Positions 1 through 10,553 of a stretch of 64,000 nt of DNA are shown piece after piece. Both the position numbers and the translations under genes were made by a program. Under the pieces are notes generated by a model, which saw only the letters and a program-made list of their open reading frames with translations, was not told the origin of the DNA and did not search any database. Source of the stretch: Ophiobolus disseminans (lineage: Eukaryota > Ascomycota > Dothideomycetes > Pleosporales > Phaeosphaeriaceae); NCBI GenBank assembly GCA_010093685.1, contig MU006237.1, positions 558,001 to 622,000 of the forward strand, in the 5' to 3' direction. How positions within the stretch are numbered: position 1 is the stretch's first letter; each line of letters opens with the position of its first letter.

Positions 1-431
1 ATGCGAGCTGCATGGCGGTTGCATCGTCTCTTGGCACGCTAAGTGGACCCTGTCCGTCTCGTCCACTCCACTACACAATGCGACAACACTCAAAACAAGA
101 AGAGGGACTGTACAAGAGGTGAACTATTTTTACATTACAATATGATGACATACATAAAGAGTTACGAAGATACTGACATCATACAATTCATGCTCGCATA
201 CATCACTACCTGGCGCTCCCGTTGGTACTGTAGTGGACTTTCTGCATGAACGTTGACATGAACACTTACAACGGTTCCGTACACATCAGCCCAGCCCTAA
301 CCCTCATCCTTCCCAGGCCGTCGCACAGATACTGGAGCCAAGCCGCCCAGTCACCCTCTCCAGCCTCGAGGACGGCGTTCCTACTGGGATAAACAACTCA
401 CTCTATGCCAGTAACCGCCTTATCGACGCCC
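1..431. other. Intergenic, nothing recognised
   Basis: Only short overlapping frames with no domain or splice logic are present. This may be flanking or 3' sequence of the minus-strand frame that ends at 432. Confidence 0.4.
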
Positions 432-734
432 TTATTGAACTGCTGTTTGTTCCGGGGTCCATGCGTTGAACATATGCGCCATGACCTCGCGAACGTGGAC
501 CTCGTAAGCAGTCCCGGTTATAGATAGGTAGCACTTGTTGTACTTGCGCCGTGGCCTACGTGCCTTGCGGTCAACCTCGGAGTCATAGGGAAACTTCTCC
601 GTACAGCCGTCCACGAGGCGCAAGTGCTCTATGTACTTGTCTGCCGCTGGTACTAAGTCCGTTGTGTCGCTTCGTTGAAGGCCAGCCGAGTCGCTAAGAT
701 TTGTATTGAGCAGGTAAGGAATTCGACTCAACAT
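432..734 (-). CDS. Hypothetical protein, 100 aa, possibly one exon of a larger gene
   Basis: An open frame runs from an ATG at 734 to a stop at 432. The product is hydrophilic, with a basic stretch (RKARRPRRKYNK) followed by a more structured C-terminus (CYLSITGTAYEVHVREVMAHMF). I do not recognise the family. The C-terminal pattern (a beta strand, then V-H-x-x-V/E-x-M-A-H-x-F) faintly recalls the strand-helix of NUMOD/HNH-associated domains, but that is only a hint and no HNH residues are visible. There is no clear splice junction to a neighbour, so it could be a complete small gene, a terminal exon or chance. Confidence 0.3.
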   Translation of the reverse strand: MLSRIPYLLNTNLSDSAGLQRSDTTDLVPAADKYIEHLRLVDGCTEKFPYDSEVDRKARRPRRKYNKCYLSITGTAYEVHVREVMAHMFNAWTPEQTAVQ

Positions 735-1012
735 ATTACCTGTCGGATGTGAGAGACAGGGCAGAAAAGAGGGAGAAGGTTGTTGTATCGAAGGAGCTAC
801 ATAGAGCGATTAAATACACAACCAGATGAGTAAGCACATGACTAAGAGTCACGTGAGATGTGTGGTTCACTGTGTATCATGTGGACCGATGTGCCAGGCT
901 GACATTACCGATTTCAAAACCGACCTACCATGGTTGATCGGCCTTTTTGCGCAGATTCGCCATCGTTTCTGGAAGTTCAAATGTGTAGGCAATTTTCTTG
1001 CTTGCGACGGGG

Positions 1013-1237
1013 TCAGAGTCTGATGCTTTGGTGCTTTCGCTGTGTTGAGGTAAGCTGGATGGTGAGTTGAGTGAGCTTTGGGATCGACCAAGTTCGTGGT
1101 TGTGTTTGGAATCTTCTACGACAGCGCGGTTGGGCATTTTCTTTATAGGCTGCGGATTTGAGTGACAACGCGATGAGTGATAAGGCAAGGATCAACAAAG
1201 CGACAAGTAACAAAGCGATACGACATAGTGAATCCAT
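1013..1237 (-). CDS. Possible small single-pass membrane protein, 74 aa
   Basis: From an ATG at 1237 the frame encodes a short N-terminus, one strongly hydrophobic segment at about residues 4-26 (rich in Leu, Ile and Ala) and a basic, polar tail. A longer start at 1387 exists but adds low-complexity basic sequence. The overlapping minus-strand frame down to 925 also reads like protein (it ends near ELPETMANLRKKADQPW), so an unmodelled splice from the membrane segment into that frame is possible. Function unknown. The frame may be fortuitous. Confidence 0.22.
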   Translation of the reverse strand: MDSLCRIALLLVALLILALSLIALSLKSAAYKENAQPRCRRRFQTQPRTWSIPKLTQLTIQLTSTQRKHQSIRL

Positions 1238-1840
1238 TATGTGAGAGAATTTTATAGGAGGTACGTGAAGGGTCATTGTGAGCGTGCGGTGTCGAGGCAT
1301 GCTTCCTGGCCCGGTGCGACTTGGGCGTGGGGTTTCCGCATCATGATGTCTTCTGGTTCTTGGTGCTTCATGCTTCTCGTAAGGCAATAAGGCATGTCTC
1401 GTCTAGAAGTATCTTGACAATTCTCGGTTTACTTGAATGCAACCTTGGAATGGACTGGAGAATACGAGAACGAACAAGAACGTGTCCAGAGGCTTTTTTG
1501 AAGACTGTGAAGGTCGGCTTGAGATTCCTCATGATTCACCCATACAACGGAAGGCATCGTCTTCACTATTGGCAGTTCATGGAGGACAAACGGAGCAGCA
1601 CGCCCGTCAAATCATGGCAGCATATGTCCGTTGAGGCTGAATCCATTGATGTCGAGAAGCATCGTGGTGTAGGAAGGATCAAACGGCCAGCGCGGCTGTC
1701 TCCCCAGACCTCGGCTCAAGGGATCGCGACTGGAGGACGGCAAGGATGCGGAGAAGCTTAACCCCCGCGTCACTTTCCCCATCTTGAGCCGTCTTTCCTG
1801 CCTCTGCTGCAACTTAGTGTACACATACCATACCTCCAGC
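1238..1840. other. Intergenic upstream of the Pex11-like gene
   Basis: Several overlapping frames on both strands lack domain support. The last part (about 1,760-1,840) is presumably the 5' region of the peroxin gene. No other feature was seen. Confidence 0.4.
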
Positions 1841-2967
1841 ATGTCGTCTCATGAAAGCTCAACTCCCATTGTGCAGGAGGCAAAGGAGGTGGTGAATGAC
1901 ATAGCCGCCAAGCCCATTGTGCAAGACGCCAAACACGAAGCCCAACACGCGGTAGATAAGATCAACTCGCAGCCGATCGTGCAGAACGCCAAACATGAAG
2001 CCAAACACATCGTGGAGAAAGTGTCTGATGTCGCGCACCGAGCAGACCCGCGCGACCTGACGTCCGGTAGCGTCGTCAATGGGCTCAAGCAGGTGGACAG
2101 GACCATCCTGCGCCTGAACAAGTAGGTAGCGATGACCCGCCGTTCCACACTTGACTAACAGCCCCGTGCAGACTGCTTGCATCCCCGGGGGGCCTGTCCG
2201 CCTTCCTCTCCACATTCAACTATTCCCTCTACATCCTCGCCTACGTGCAGACAAAGTCGTCGTCCATCTCCGCCTTCGCGACACAGCTGCTCGCACTCAC
2301 GCGTCCGGCATGTGATGATACCAAGCTCCCCGTGACGGCGCTCATCAACAATGCCGGCGTACCGGCCGTTGCCGCGCTTGCGATCCTCATATCCAAGGCG
2401 CGCACGACGCTGAGGCTGTTCGGTCTCTTCCCGCTGTACGCGTGGCTACGCACGCTCGTCACGGGGCCAAAAGCAGGTGCAGACCCCGTGCTGCACAGAA
2501 TCGCGCTGCTCCAGGCCAGCAGCTACTTCACATACCAAGCGCTTGAGAACGTGTCCCTCCTCGCCGACTCGGGCGCCGTTGGTCCGGCCTTTATAGCGCG
2601 CATCAACCGCGGGGACTCCAAGACCGCCCGCGTCTACCTCTGGGCGTATCGCGCGTGGCTGGGCGGCGTGTCGTGCGACTTCCTGCGCCTGGCACGTGAG
2701 TGGCAGCTCGAGAGCAAGCGGAGGGGAGTGAGGAAGCAGATGCAGGCGGATGGCAGGGCGCTGGCTGAATACCAGGACGAGGAAGATGCTAAGTTTGACA
2801 AGAGGTGGTGGACTGATCTGGTCATTGCGAGCGCGTGGTTGCCCATGGCCCTGCATTACTCAAGTGCCGAGGGAGGCATACCTGGTTGGAACCTGGGGTG
2901 GATGGGAGCCTGTGGCCTTGTTGCAGGGAGCGCGAGGGTGAAGGCGCTGTGGGCAAGCACGGCGTAG
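1841..2967 (+). CDS. Pex11-family peroxisomal membrane protein (PEX11C-like)
   Basis: Pex11-family peroxins sit in the peroxisomal membrane and drive its elongation and division. The gene has two exons, 1841-2121 and 2172-2967. The 50-nt intron (GTAGGT...CTAACAGCCCCGTGCAG) removes an in-frame TAG, and the joined frame encodes 358 aa. The Pex11 core begins near residue 80 (LKQVDRTILRLNKLL) and includes the R-L-F-G-L-F-P-L-Y motif. A helical C-terminal part follows (KRWWTDLVIASAWLPMALHYS) and the protein ends in ...WASTA. The start at 1841 (MSSHESS) was preferred to a non-ATG frame opening upstream. Residues 9-63 form an extra N-terminal block of three imperfect repeats starting P-I-V-Q-x-A-K, not part of the standard domain. 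Family assignment is firm; the exact paralogue is inferred. Confidence 0.82.
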
Positions 2968-3499
2968 GGGATGATGTTTTCCTAAAAGGAGGAAGTGATT
3001 CATGGTTGGCAACGGTGATTGGCAAAGACTGTATTTTGTTCCGTTTTGGCGCGACTGTACATATATTTCGGGTTTTGCGCGAGAGCAGATCGTGTCTAGT
3101 TAAGTTGAACCACGATTTCTCCAAGCTTCACTGGAATCAATGATTTGACAGTGCCTACATTCTAGCTTCTTGTTTGGGTGGGGTTAATTGGCACAAGCGT
3201 TAATATCTCCTGTGCTGGTTCACTAGCTGGAGTGGCGGTGCTAGCTATGTGGGGAAGGTACAGCCGACTATCTGGGAAAGTGGGGAGGTTGTTCTCGGTT
3301 CGGGACCTCTTCTTCTTGGTCAAACATCAGCCCTTGCTCGTGTTGCAGATCGGTTCAATCGTTGCGGGATGGATTGAACTTGCTAGCCCGGCCATCACGT
3401 ACCTAGGTACCTGCTACACCCTGAGCTTGAAGAACGAGAAAACGACGTAGTGAGACACCCACCGGTAGAATGAATTATTGCTAATTCTGGCAGATCACA
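2968..3499. other. Intergenic between Pex11-like gene and amidase
   Basis: No gene is supported. A 90-aa open frame at 3178-3450 has a hydrophobic look but no domain or splice evidence. A 12-nt palindrome GTACCTAGGTAC lies at 3399-3410. The sequence just before 3500 is the amidase 5' region. Confidence 0.4.
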
Positions 3500-5536
3500 A
3501 TGACGTCGCATGACACTGGGTTCAACATCGTCGAGGCCAGCATCGAAGACCATCGGCAAGCACTTGACGCAGGAAAAGTAACCAGCGTAGAACTCGTCAT
3601 CAGCTACCTCAATCGCATTGCCACATACGACATATGCGGCGGTCTCAATGCTTTTACTGTATTCAGCGATAGTGTGCTCGATGATGCAGCAGCATCTGAT
3701 GCGCGTCGAGCTCAAGGGCTACAGGCTCGACCACTCGAAGGGGTCCCTTATACGATCAAAGATAGCTACAAGATCGCTGGTATGAGCGTAACAAATGGTT
3801 CTCCAGCACTTGAGGGCCTAATATCGAGCGAGGACTCCGCCATTGCAGGAAAGCTGAGAGAGGCCGGAACTATTCTCATCGGCAAAACCAACATGCCTCC
3901 CATGGCTGCCGGTGGCATGCAGAGAGGCTTGTACGGCCGTGCAGAGTCACCCTACAATTCAAAGTACCTCACTGCGGCCTTCTCATCTGGGTCTTCAAAT
4001 GGAGCAGCCACTTCCCTAGCCTCGAGTATGGCCGCATTCGGCATGGGCAGCGAAACCGTCAGCAGTGGCCGCAGTCCAGCATCAAACAACGCCATTGTCT
4101 GCTATACACCCTCAAAGGGTCTGCTTAGCTGCCGTGGTCTTTGGCCTCTATACATCACATGCGACGTACCAACACCACTTGCCCGCTCGATGGATGATAT
4201 GCTCACTATCCTAAGTGTGGTCGCAACTGAAGATTTAGACACCACGGGCGACTTCATCCGCGAGCAAACACACATATCGATCCCGAAGTCAACGATATCT
4301 GAGTATCAGTCTCTGAAGAACTCCAGCAAGTTCAAGGGCACAAGGATCGGCGTGCCAAAGATGTACGTCGGTCAGAAAGACGCAGATCCACATGCTAAAA
4401 ACACCCACGTCTCACGTGAGGTGATCGCCGTCTGGCAACAAGCCGAGAAAGACCTCCAGGCACTCGGAGCCGAAATCGTTTATACTGACTTTCCTCTTGT
4501 GACGAATTACGAAAATGACTCCGTTTCCGGCGAAGCAAACAACGTAGACGGCAGACCTGGCGATTGGAACCTCCTTGAACGCGGTATTCTGATTGCAAAA
4601 GCATGGGACACATTCCTCGTTCAGAACAAAGACAAAAGCATCAAAAGTCTAGCCGATATCAAAGATTCGTCAATGTTGTTCCCCAAGCCACCTGGCTACT
4701 TACCTGACACTTTCCTCGAAATCCGCAACTGGATCGATTATCCCGGGCTACCGGCGCTGATGTCCAGTATCAAAGAGGCAAAGATCGAGGATATCGAGGG
4801 CATGAAGCAAGCTCTGTGTGCGCTCGACACACAGCGTAAACGCGATTTGGAAGACTGGATGGACGCCAATAACCTCGGGGTCATAGCCTTTCCGGCGCAA
4901 GGCGATGTCGGCCTAGCGGACCTAGAATTCGAGTACGAGAGCACGAAACACAGTTTGACGAATGGTGTCAAGTACTCTAATGGCAATCGCGCAATCAGGC
5001 ACCTGGGAGTGCCGACAGTGAGCGTGCCAATGGGCATGATGGCGGAAAAGAAGATGCCAGTGAATATCACGTTCGCTGGAAAGGCGTATAGAGACGAGGA
5101 GCTACTCGCGTATGCATGGGCATTCGAGCAAGCAACGAAGAGAAGGGCGTCGCCGCCACTAGCCCCTCTTTCAACAGATATCATACCACCCCGACCTCGC
5201 CCTGAAAAGTCTCAACTTCAAGTCGACGCTACAGTTATTTCAGAACGAGCGTCTTTTGACACGTATACTCTACTGGTCAAAGGTACTGTGTCCAAGATTG
5301 GCACGGGTACGATTGTGGAGATCTTCGTTGACGGCAAACTTGCGAAAACCTTGCGACCTGAAGGTACTGAATGGCAAACCAACCTCGAGTATACACCTAA
5401 GCGACCTGAATGTTTGGGGTGGGATCTGAAACCGCTTCCGCCACGTATGGCTATGGTGATTGTTGTTGCGAAAGCAGAAGATGCAAGAACCGCTGCCAAG
5501 TTGGTGTGGATGCGCTGGTCGAATGATTGCCGCTGA
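3500..5536 (+). CDS. Amidase-signature family hydrolase with C-terminal extension
   Basis: A single-exon gene of 678 aa. Amidase-signature enzymes hydrolyse carboxamides through a Ser-cisSer-Lys triad. The catalytic Lys fits K87 (GVPYTIKDSYK), the cis-Ser S165 in SSGSSNG, and the nucleophile S189 in ETVSSGRSPAS. The 24-residue spacing between the two serines matches the family (compare FAAH). The conserved ILIGKTNMPPMA segment is at about 125-136. The amidase body ends near residue 575. About 100 residues follow (VDATVISERASF... to ...WMRWSNDCR) that look like a beta-rich accessory domain, making the protein longer than a usual 540-570 aa amidase. The substrate cannot be read from sequence. 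It is co-oriented with the P450, regulator and dihydroxyacetone synthase downstream, which suggests a shared catabolic or biosynthetic role (inference). Confidence 0.88.
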   Translation: MTSHDTGFNIVEASIEDHRQALDAGKVTSVELVISYLNRIATYDICGGLNAFTVFSDSVLDDAAASDARRAQGLQARPLEGVPYTIKDSYKIAGMSVTNGSPALEGLISSEDSAIAGKLREAGTILIGKTNMPPMAAGGMQRGLYGRAESPYNSKYLTAAFSSGSSNGAATSLASSMAAFGMGSETVSSGRSPASNNAIVCYTPSKGLLSCRGLWPLYITCDVPTPLARSMDDMLTILSVVATEDLDTTGDFIREQTHISIPKSTISEYQSLKNSSKFKGTRIGVPKMYVGQKDADPHAKNTHVSREVIAVWQQAEKDLQALGAEIVYTDFPLVTNYENDSVSGEANNVDGRPGDWNLLERGILIAKAWDTFLVQNKDKSIKSLADIKDSSMLFPKPPGYLPDTFLEIRNWIDYPGLPALMSSIKEAKIEDIEGMKQALCALDTQRKRDLEDWMDANNLGVIAFPAQGDVGLADLEFEYESTKHSLTNGVKYSNGNRAIRHLGVPTVSVPMGMMAEKKMPVNITFAGKAYRDEELLAYAWAFEQATKRRASPPLAPLSTDIIPPRPRPEKSQLQVDATVISERASFDTYTLLVKGTVSKIGTGTIVEIFVDGKLAKTLRPEGTEWQTNLEYTPKRPECLGWDLKPLPPRMAMVIVVAKAEDARTAAKLVWMRWSNDCR

Positions 5537-5969
5537 GCATCAAACAACGAGTTACCAGATATGCAACCGATTCGCGTTGCCTACTTCTATCTTTCTGAAT
5601 AACCAAGTGTTCTCCAAACAAGATCGCTCCCTTTCCAGAGGCCCAGCTCTAATATTTCCCCAATTACAATGCATGAGGTTGTTAAGCTTGCAATGGCTGG
5701 CTGTGACTGCTCCACGGAACAACAAAAAAGACACAATGTGCGTGCACACGCCATTCATCACACCACAAAGAACCCTGTAGACTCAGATAAGGTGTCGCGC
5801 CAATGTGGGTTGGACGCCTTGATGTAAGAAACGTCAGCTGGCAACATCTTCATCGTTCACCATTTGCCTTTTCAGGTAACCACCCCTCCATCATTCCGCC
5901 CTTCCAATGCTCTGGGCTGCGGTTTGTTTCTTTATTATCACATCTTGTACCAACACCTCTGAGTCCACG
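5537..5969. other. Intergenic, P450 upstream region
   Basis: This holds the amidase 3' end and the presumed P450 promoter and 5' UTR. An open frame extends upstream of the chosen P450 start from 5907, but it lacks the membrane-anchor character seen after 5970. No defined site was recognised. Confidence 0.35.
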
Positions 5970-7585
5970 ATGCAGTACAACATGAGTTGGCCTGCGTTGG
6001 TCGGAGTTGCACTTGCCTACTATGGCACGCTTGCGCTTTATCGTTTGTTCCTCCATCCTCTGACTCGATTCCCTGGTCCCAAGCTGGCGGCCTGCTCGCG
6101 GTGGTACGAAGGATATTATGATGTTATTTTAGGCGGACAGTACACCAAGAAGATTGCCGAACTTCACAAGATCTACGGTCCCATCATTCGCATCAGCCCG
6201 CACGAGCTTCACGTTATTGATCCAGCGTTCTTCAAGAACCTTTATCGGACCGACGGACGCTGGTACAAATATTCATGGTCAACGAGTGCTTTTGGCGCTC
6301 CCACTTCCACGCTTTTTGGATCAGACCATGATGCTCATAAGTCTCGCCGCCGGGCTATCGCTCCATATTTTTCGAGGCCGAATATCATTGCGCGGCAAGA
6401 CATAATCGACAAGCACATCAACAAACTCTGTCAGCGCGTAAATGAGCATGTTGGAACTACGGTAAACCTAGGTGCAGCTATCAGTGCATTCACGAGAGAT
6501 ACGGCAAACGAGTTCATCATTGGAAAGGCATACAATGATCTTGACTTGCCAGACTTCAATTTCGCGTTGTCGGTTCAATCTCAAGGCATGGGTTCCTTTT
6601 GGCGCATAACAAAACATATTCGCTGGTTCGGCCCCACGATCAGAGCAATGCCGATACCGTTGGTGATGAAAATCGCAGATGAGGGCACCGTGAGCTTTCT
6701 GGGGATGCTACAAGTAAGCTACAGCCGTCAAGCAAGTACACGAACTAGCAACTGACCATTGACATCGTCAGAGTTCAGAAAACGACACCCGAGCGGCGCT
6801 AACAACAGCCAAGTCTGCCTCTCCCAACAATACACCAAGCACTATGGTTCACGCCATTGTCCAATCCGACCTTCCACCAAGCGAAAAAGCCCTCGAGCGT
6901 GTTTTCGAAGAAGTAGCCACCATAACCGGCGCAGGCTTCGAAACGACTGGTAGCGCCCTACGTCTCATCCTCTTCCACATCTTCAGCGACGCGGATATCC
7001 TCCGCCAAATTCGCGACGAACTTTCATTGGCTTCTACTAACTCTTCTGAACCACTTCCGCTGAAGACGCTAGAGCAATTACCATATCTCACAGCCGTCAT
7101 CACCGAGGGACTACGCCTCAGCCCGGCGATCGCTACACGAATGGCGCGTGTGTCAGATCGAGCTCTTGTTTATGGCAACTGGCATATTCCTGCGGGCACA
7201 CCAGTTGGTATGACGACCCTACTAATGCACACAGACGAGAATCTGTATCCAGAGCCGATGCGCTTTAATCCGGATCGCTGGCTGGGCGAAGATGCAAATG
7301 CAGCATCTGCATCTACGTATGCTCCGTTTGGAAGGGGTACGAGGATCTGCTTGGGCATGCAGTGAGTCTTTGTAAGTATCTTTTTCGATGCGTTTGCTGA
7401 TGAATTGAAGTCTGGCGTGGGCAGAGATGTATCTGTTGTTAGCTGCGTTGGTTCGAAAGTTCGATTTCGATGTCGAGGGTGCCGTGGCTGGAGACTTTGA
7501 GTTGGAGAGAGATAATTTTGCGATTGAGACGAAAGCTGGTGTTAACCTAAAGGCGCGCGTAGCGGTGAGAGGAAGCGAGAGATGA
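5970..7585 (+). CDS. Cytochrome P450 monooxygenase
   Basis: Three exons, 5970-6713, 6772-7361 and 7411-7585, encode 502 aa. Both introns (58 and 49 nt) have GT-AG ends and restore the frame exactly. The N-terminus carries an ER membrane anchor (about residues 6-27) and the proline hinge FPGPK. The I-helix oxygen-binding motif AGFETT is at 302-307, the ExxR motif EGLR at 360-363 and the PERF-like FNPDRW at 413-418. The haem loop FGRGTRICLGMH holds Cys441. All residues needed for a working class II P450 are present. The start of exon 2 and the HPLTRFPGPKLAA region resemble fungal trichodiene-oxygenase-like and benzoate-hydroxylase-like P450s, so the natural substrate is open. It needs a separate P450 reductase. 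A second in-frame Met at 5982 is an alternative start. Confidence 0.9.
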
Positions 7586-8001
7586 GCCGAATCGTACGGT
7601 AGATTGTGAATATCAGCTACTCAACGTTGAATTTCCCCTATGCCCTGCGCGTGTGTTGTTGTGGTGCGTGAGGAAGCCGTCGCAACCTCCAGGGCTCGCT
7701 TCGGCAATGGCGGCGTTTACGTCACGCAAATTCGCTTCTCGTCTTCCCCAGTTTGGGCCACCACATCAACAGCCATCTCAGGTCCAAGGTTTCCATCGTC
7801 CCGCCCGCCTGTGTCGTACTATAGGTGCCCGCTCGTTCATACGCTAAGCCATGGCGAGGCGATCTCGGGCAATGGGCGTTGCAGCCAGCATGCGACCGCG
7901 CCTAGCTTCCGCTCGTGAGTCTATTTGAACCCCGGATTCTCGCATCGGTCTCGCTCGAGACGACCCTTTCTCTCGCTTCCTCTTCCCCATACGCTCTTAT
8001 C
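7586..8001. other. Intergenic, promoter side of the Zn2Cys6 gene
   Basis: Two overlapping plus-strand frames (from 7640 and 7653) lack domains and are taken as chance. The region should hold the P450 3' end and the regulator's promoter. No specific operator was identified. Confidence 0.35.
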
Positions 8002-10092
8002 ATGCCCTCCAAATCACGTGGACTAAGGACTTCGACTGGCTGGTGAGTGTTTGAGGCTGGTGTCGTTTCAGGAGAAAGATGCACTGCCTTCCGGTGGCCG
8101 ATCGCAGCTTGACTAACGTCCTTAGCTTGACATGCCGTAAACGAAGAGTAAAGTGTGACGAGCAGCGACCGGCATGCGCGAATTGTGAGCGTGTGAGCAA
8201 AGAGTGCCTTTACTCCGAGAAGCACGTCGCTCCTCGGCTGCCACGAACGTTGAGTGCGCGCAAGTCCAGCGATGCATCGACTACACCAGCCATAGCAAAC
8301 GCCAGTGCACCATCTGCGGATGAAGATAGTGCTCTCTGTATATCGTCAGCGCCAACCGGTGGCCTAGATGCTGGCAATGTTGTGGACTCTTCGCAGTCTT
8401 GGCTACCTTTCCCTATTGAGCAGCCAGACGTATCTGCCAATGTGCTTCCGGACGAAAATTTCTTCCTAGACGACTCCCTTTTTACGTTTGGTGACACGTT
8501 AACACCCAATTTTGGTCCGGTTGAGTGGTACGATTTGCTTGCTGAAGACGCCATCATCTCGATGCAAGATCAGACACAGAGTAGTCGCTGGAATTTCGAT
8601 ATAACCAGCCTATCCCGAAGGCAGTCACCCCGGCAATCTCTAATTCCAGAAGTAGTTGGGGTGACGTTCGACAATGCAGATACACAGGCGACCGTCCCTG
8701 TTATACACAAGCCCTGGAATACCGAGCATAAGATCGAGTTGACGAGCCAAGAGCTTGTGTACTTTGAGCATTTTATCCAAGTTGTTGCACCGATTTTGGA
8801 TCTTTTCGACCCTGGAAAGCATTTCGCTAGCGTTGTTCCACATTTAGCTCTCCGTAATGTTGGCCTCCTGAGATCACTTCTTGCAGTAGGGGCGTGTCAC
8901 ATGGCCATCTTTCATCCCCAATTTCACGGGAACGATGTCGTGTCTCCAGTTCCTCCGAGTACGCCGGCTTCTGCATCAAGCCTTCCTCCAAGCACAAGTA
9001 AAATCGCAGAGCAGTACTACTATGAGACTCTCCAGTACCTCTCACAGAATCTGCTTTATCAGGCCTATACGACGTCTCATGAGATACTGGCTACCGCCAT
9101 TATGATCAGCACCTACGAGGTAAATTGAACACGAAAGATGTTGTTCAAGATGATATGCTGACTGTAATCTTATGTAGATGTACGGCACAGTCAGCAACGC
9201 AGATCATAGCAATTGGGACAGACATCTGCGCGGCGCATTCTGGATACAACGTACAATGGATAGCAGCGGAGAGTCTTCGGATGGATTTCAGCGCGCAGTG
9301 TGGTGGGCATGGTACGTACTTGAACTTCCGGTTGATATTTTAGGAAGACACTAATGCTATCACGCATACAGGTTGCGACAGGACATATGGGCAGCTTTCC
9401 GCACCGGTCGACCTGCGTTGACGATACATCAGCCCAGGATTCCTATGTCTGAGTTGACGTCGGACGGACTAGCTACCCGAGTAATTTACATCGCCGCCAA
9501 GTGCGTGCAGTTCGCGGCCACCCCAAAAGACGGCGACATCGCCGGGTACATCGAAGCAGGTGAGACGCTGATGCGCATGCTGGACGCATGGAAGCGTATA
9601 CTACCCGCGTCGTTTGACCCGATTACCTTTGCACCTTCGTATACTTCGCCAGGTTCAAGCAACGAGGCAAACCATATATCTCCTATTTGGATACACCCGC
9701 CTGCGCATGCCGCCGCCATTCAAACATACCACTTCGCTCGAATCATCATGATTCTGAATCAGCCATCAACTGGTGGCTTGAACATGTACCAAGCACGTTT
9801 CAAACTGTTGCGCGAAAGTACGTCCATGATTTGTGGCATAGCTGTCGCACATCAATCGCAAAACTTGCCAAGCGCATTCGTTAGTTTTCAAGCCGTGTAT
9901 GCAGGTCAGTTAACTCCTACCATCAATGATCTGAAGCCATATACTAATCGATATGTAGCTGCTCTGTGTGCTGAGACCGAGGAGAGACAAAGCGAGATTC
10001 TTCACGTTCTCGACAAGACTCTCAGTGTTAGCAAGTTTCCGTCGAAATCGATATTAGACGATGTCATCAATGTCTGGCGCGGCACAGTTTGA
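8002..10092 (+). CDS. Zn2Cys6 fungal-specific transcription factor
   Basis: Exons are 8002-8042, 8126-9119, 9178-9311 and 9372-10092, with a probable extra 54-nt intron at 9905-9958 (GTCAGT...TACTAATCGATATGTAG) that is a multiple of three and has no stop. The spliced product is 611 aa, or 629 aa if that intron is retained. The first intron splits the zinc cluster. After joining, it reads C14-x2-C17-x6-C24-x6-C31-x2-C34-x6-C41, a perfect binuclear cluster, followed by a basic region. A Ser/Thr/Pro-rich linker covers about 50-200, and an alpha-helical middle-homology region typical of fungal regulators starts near QELVYFEHFIQVV. Its position between the P450 and the dihydroxyacetone synthase, on the same strand, makes it a candidate local regulator (inference). 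Confidence 0.87.
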
Positions 10093-10553
10093 ATGAACGA
10101 TGCTTACCAGCCTCGAGAAATATGCATGAGGCGTTAGTGTAGCCTGTGTATCTCCGCACAAGATCAGACCCAATATTTCGCAATATCACGTATGTCACTA
10201 AACGATTGACATACCACGCTATCCCCCGATTTCTGGGGCCCCGCGTTCTAAGATGTTGGTCACTTAGCGGACTCGACGCGAGCGCCAATCATGGTGCAGT
10301 GCAAGCGACGCGGATTGCCATATCCGGCTCGCCGGTGGCTAACCACCCCAAAAATGTACAGTCGCTCAATACTTACGATTTTGAGCAAGCCCGACGTGAA
10401 CGCTTCGCCTAGACCGTGCTCGATTCGACAGACGGGCCCGTTACTATGGCATGAAACGCAACGGTATGGCGAAGAAATACGATATAAAGGGTTCATGTCC
10501 TGCTCGATCAAAGCCCTAGCAGATCACACGCAGCACTCCATTATCATTTCGCA
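10093..10553. other. Intergenic, promoter of dihydroxyacetone synthase
   Basis: No coding signal stands out. The end holds the TATA box listed separately and the 5' UTR of the next gene. Confidence 0.4.
10483..10488 (+). promoter_or_regulatory. Candidate TATA box for dihydroxyacetone synthase
   Basis: TATAAA lies 71 nt upstream of the ATG at 10554, a plausible core-promoter distance for a filamentous fungus. Position and consensus are the only evidence. Confidence 0.45.

Noticed and set aside
1321..1761. 146-aa plus-strand frame
   Set aside because: No recognisable domain, overlaps two other frames, and lies in the presumed upstream region of the Pex11-like gene.
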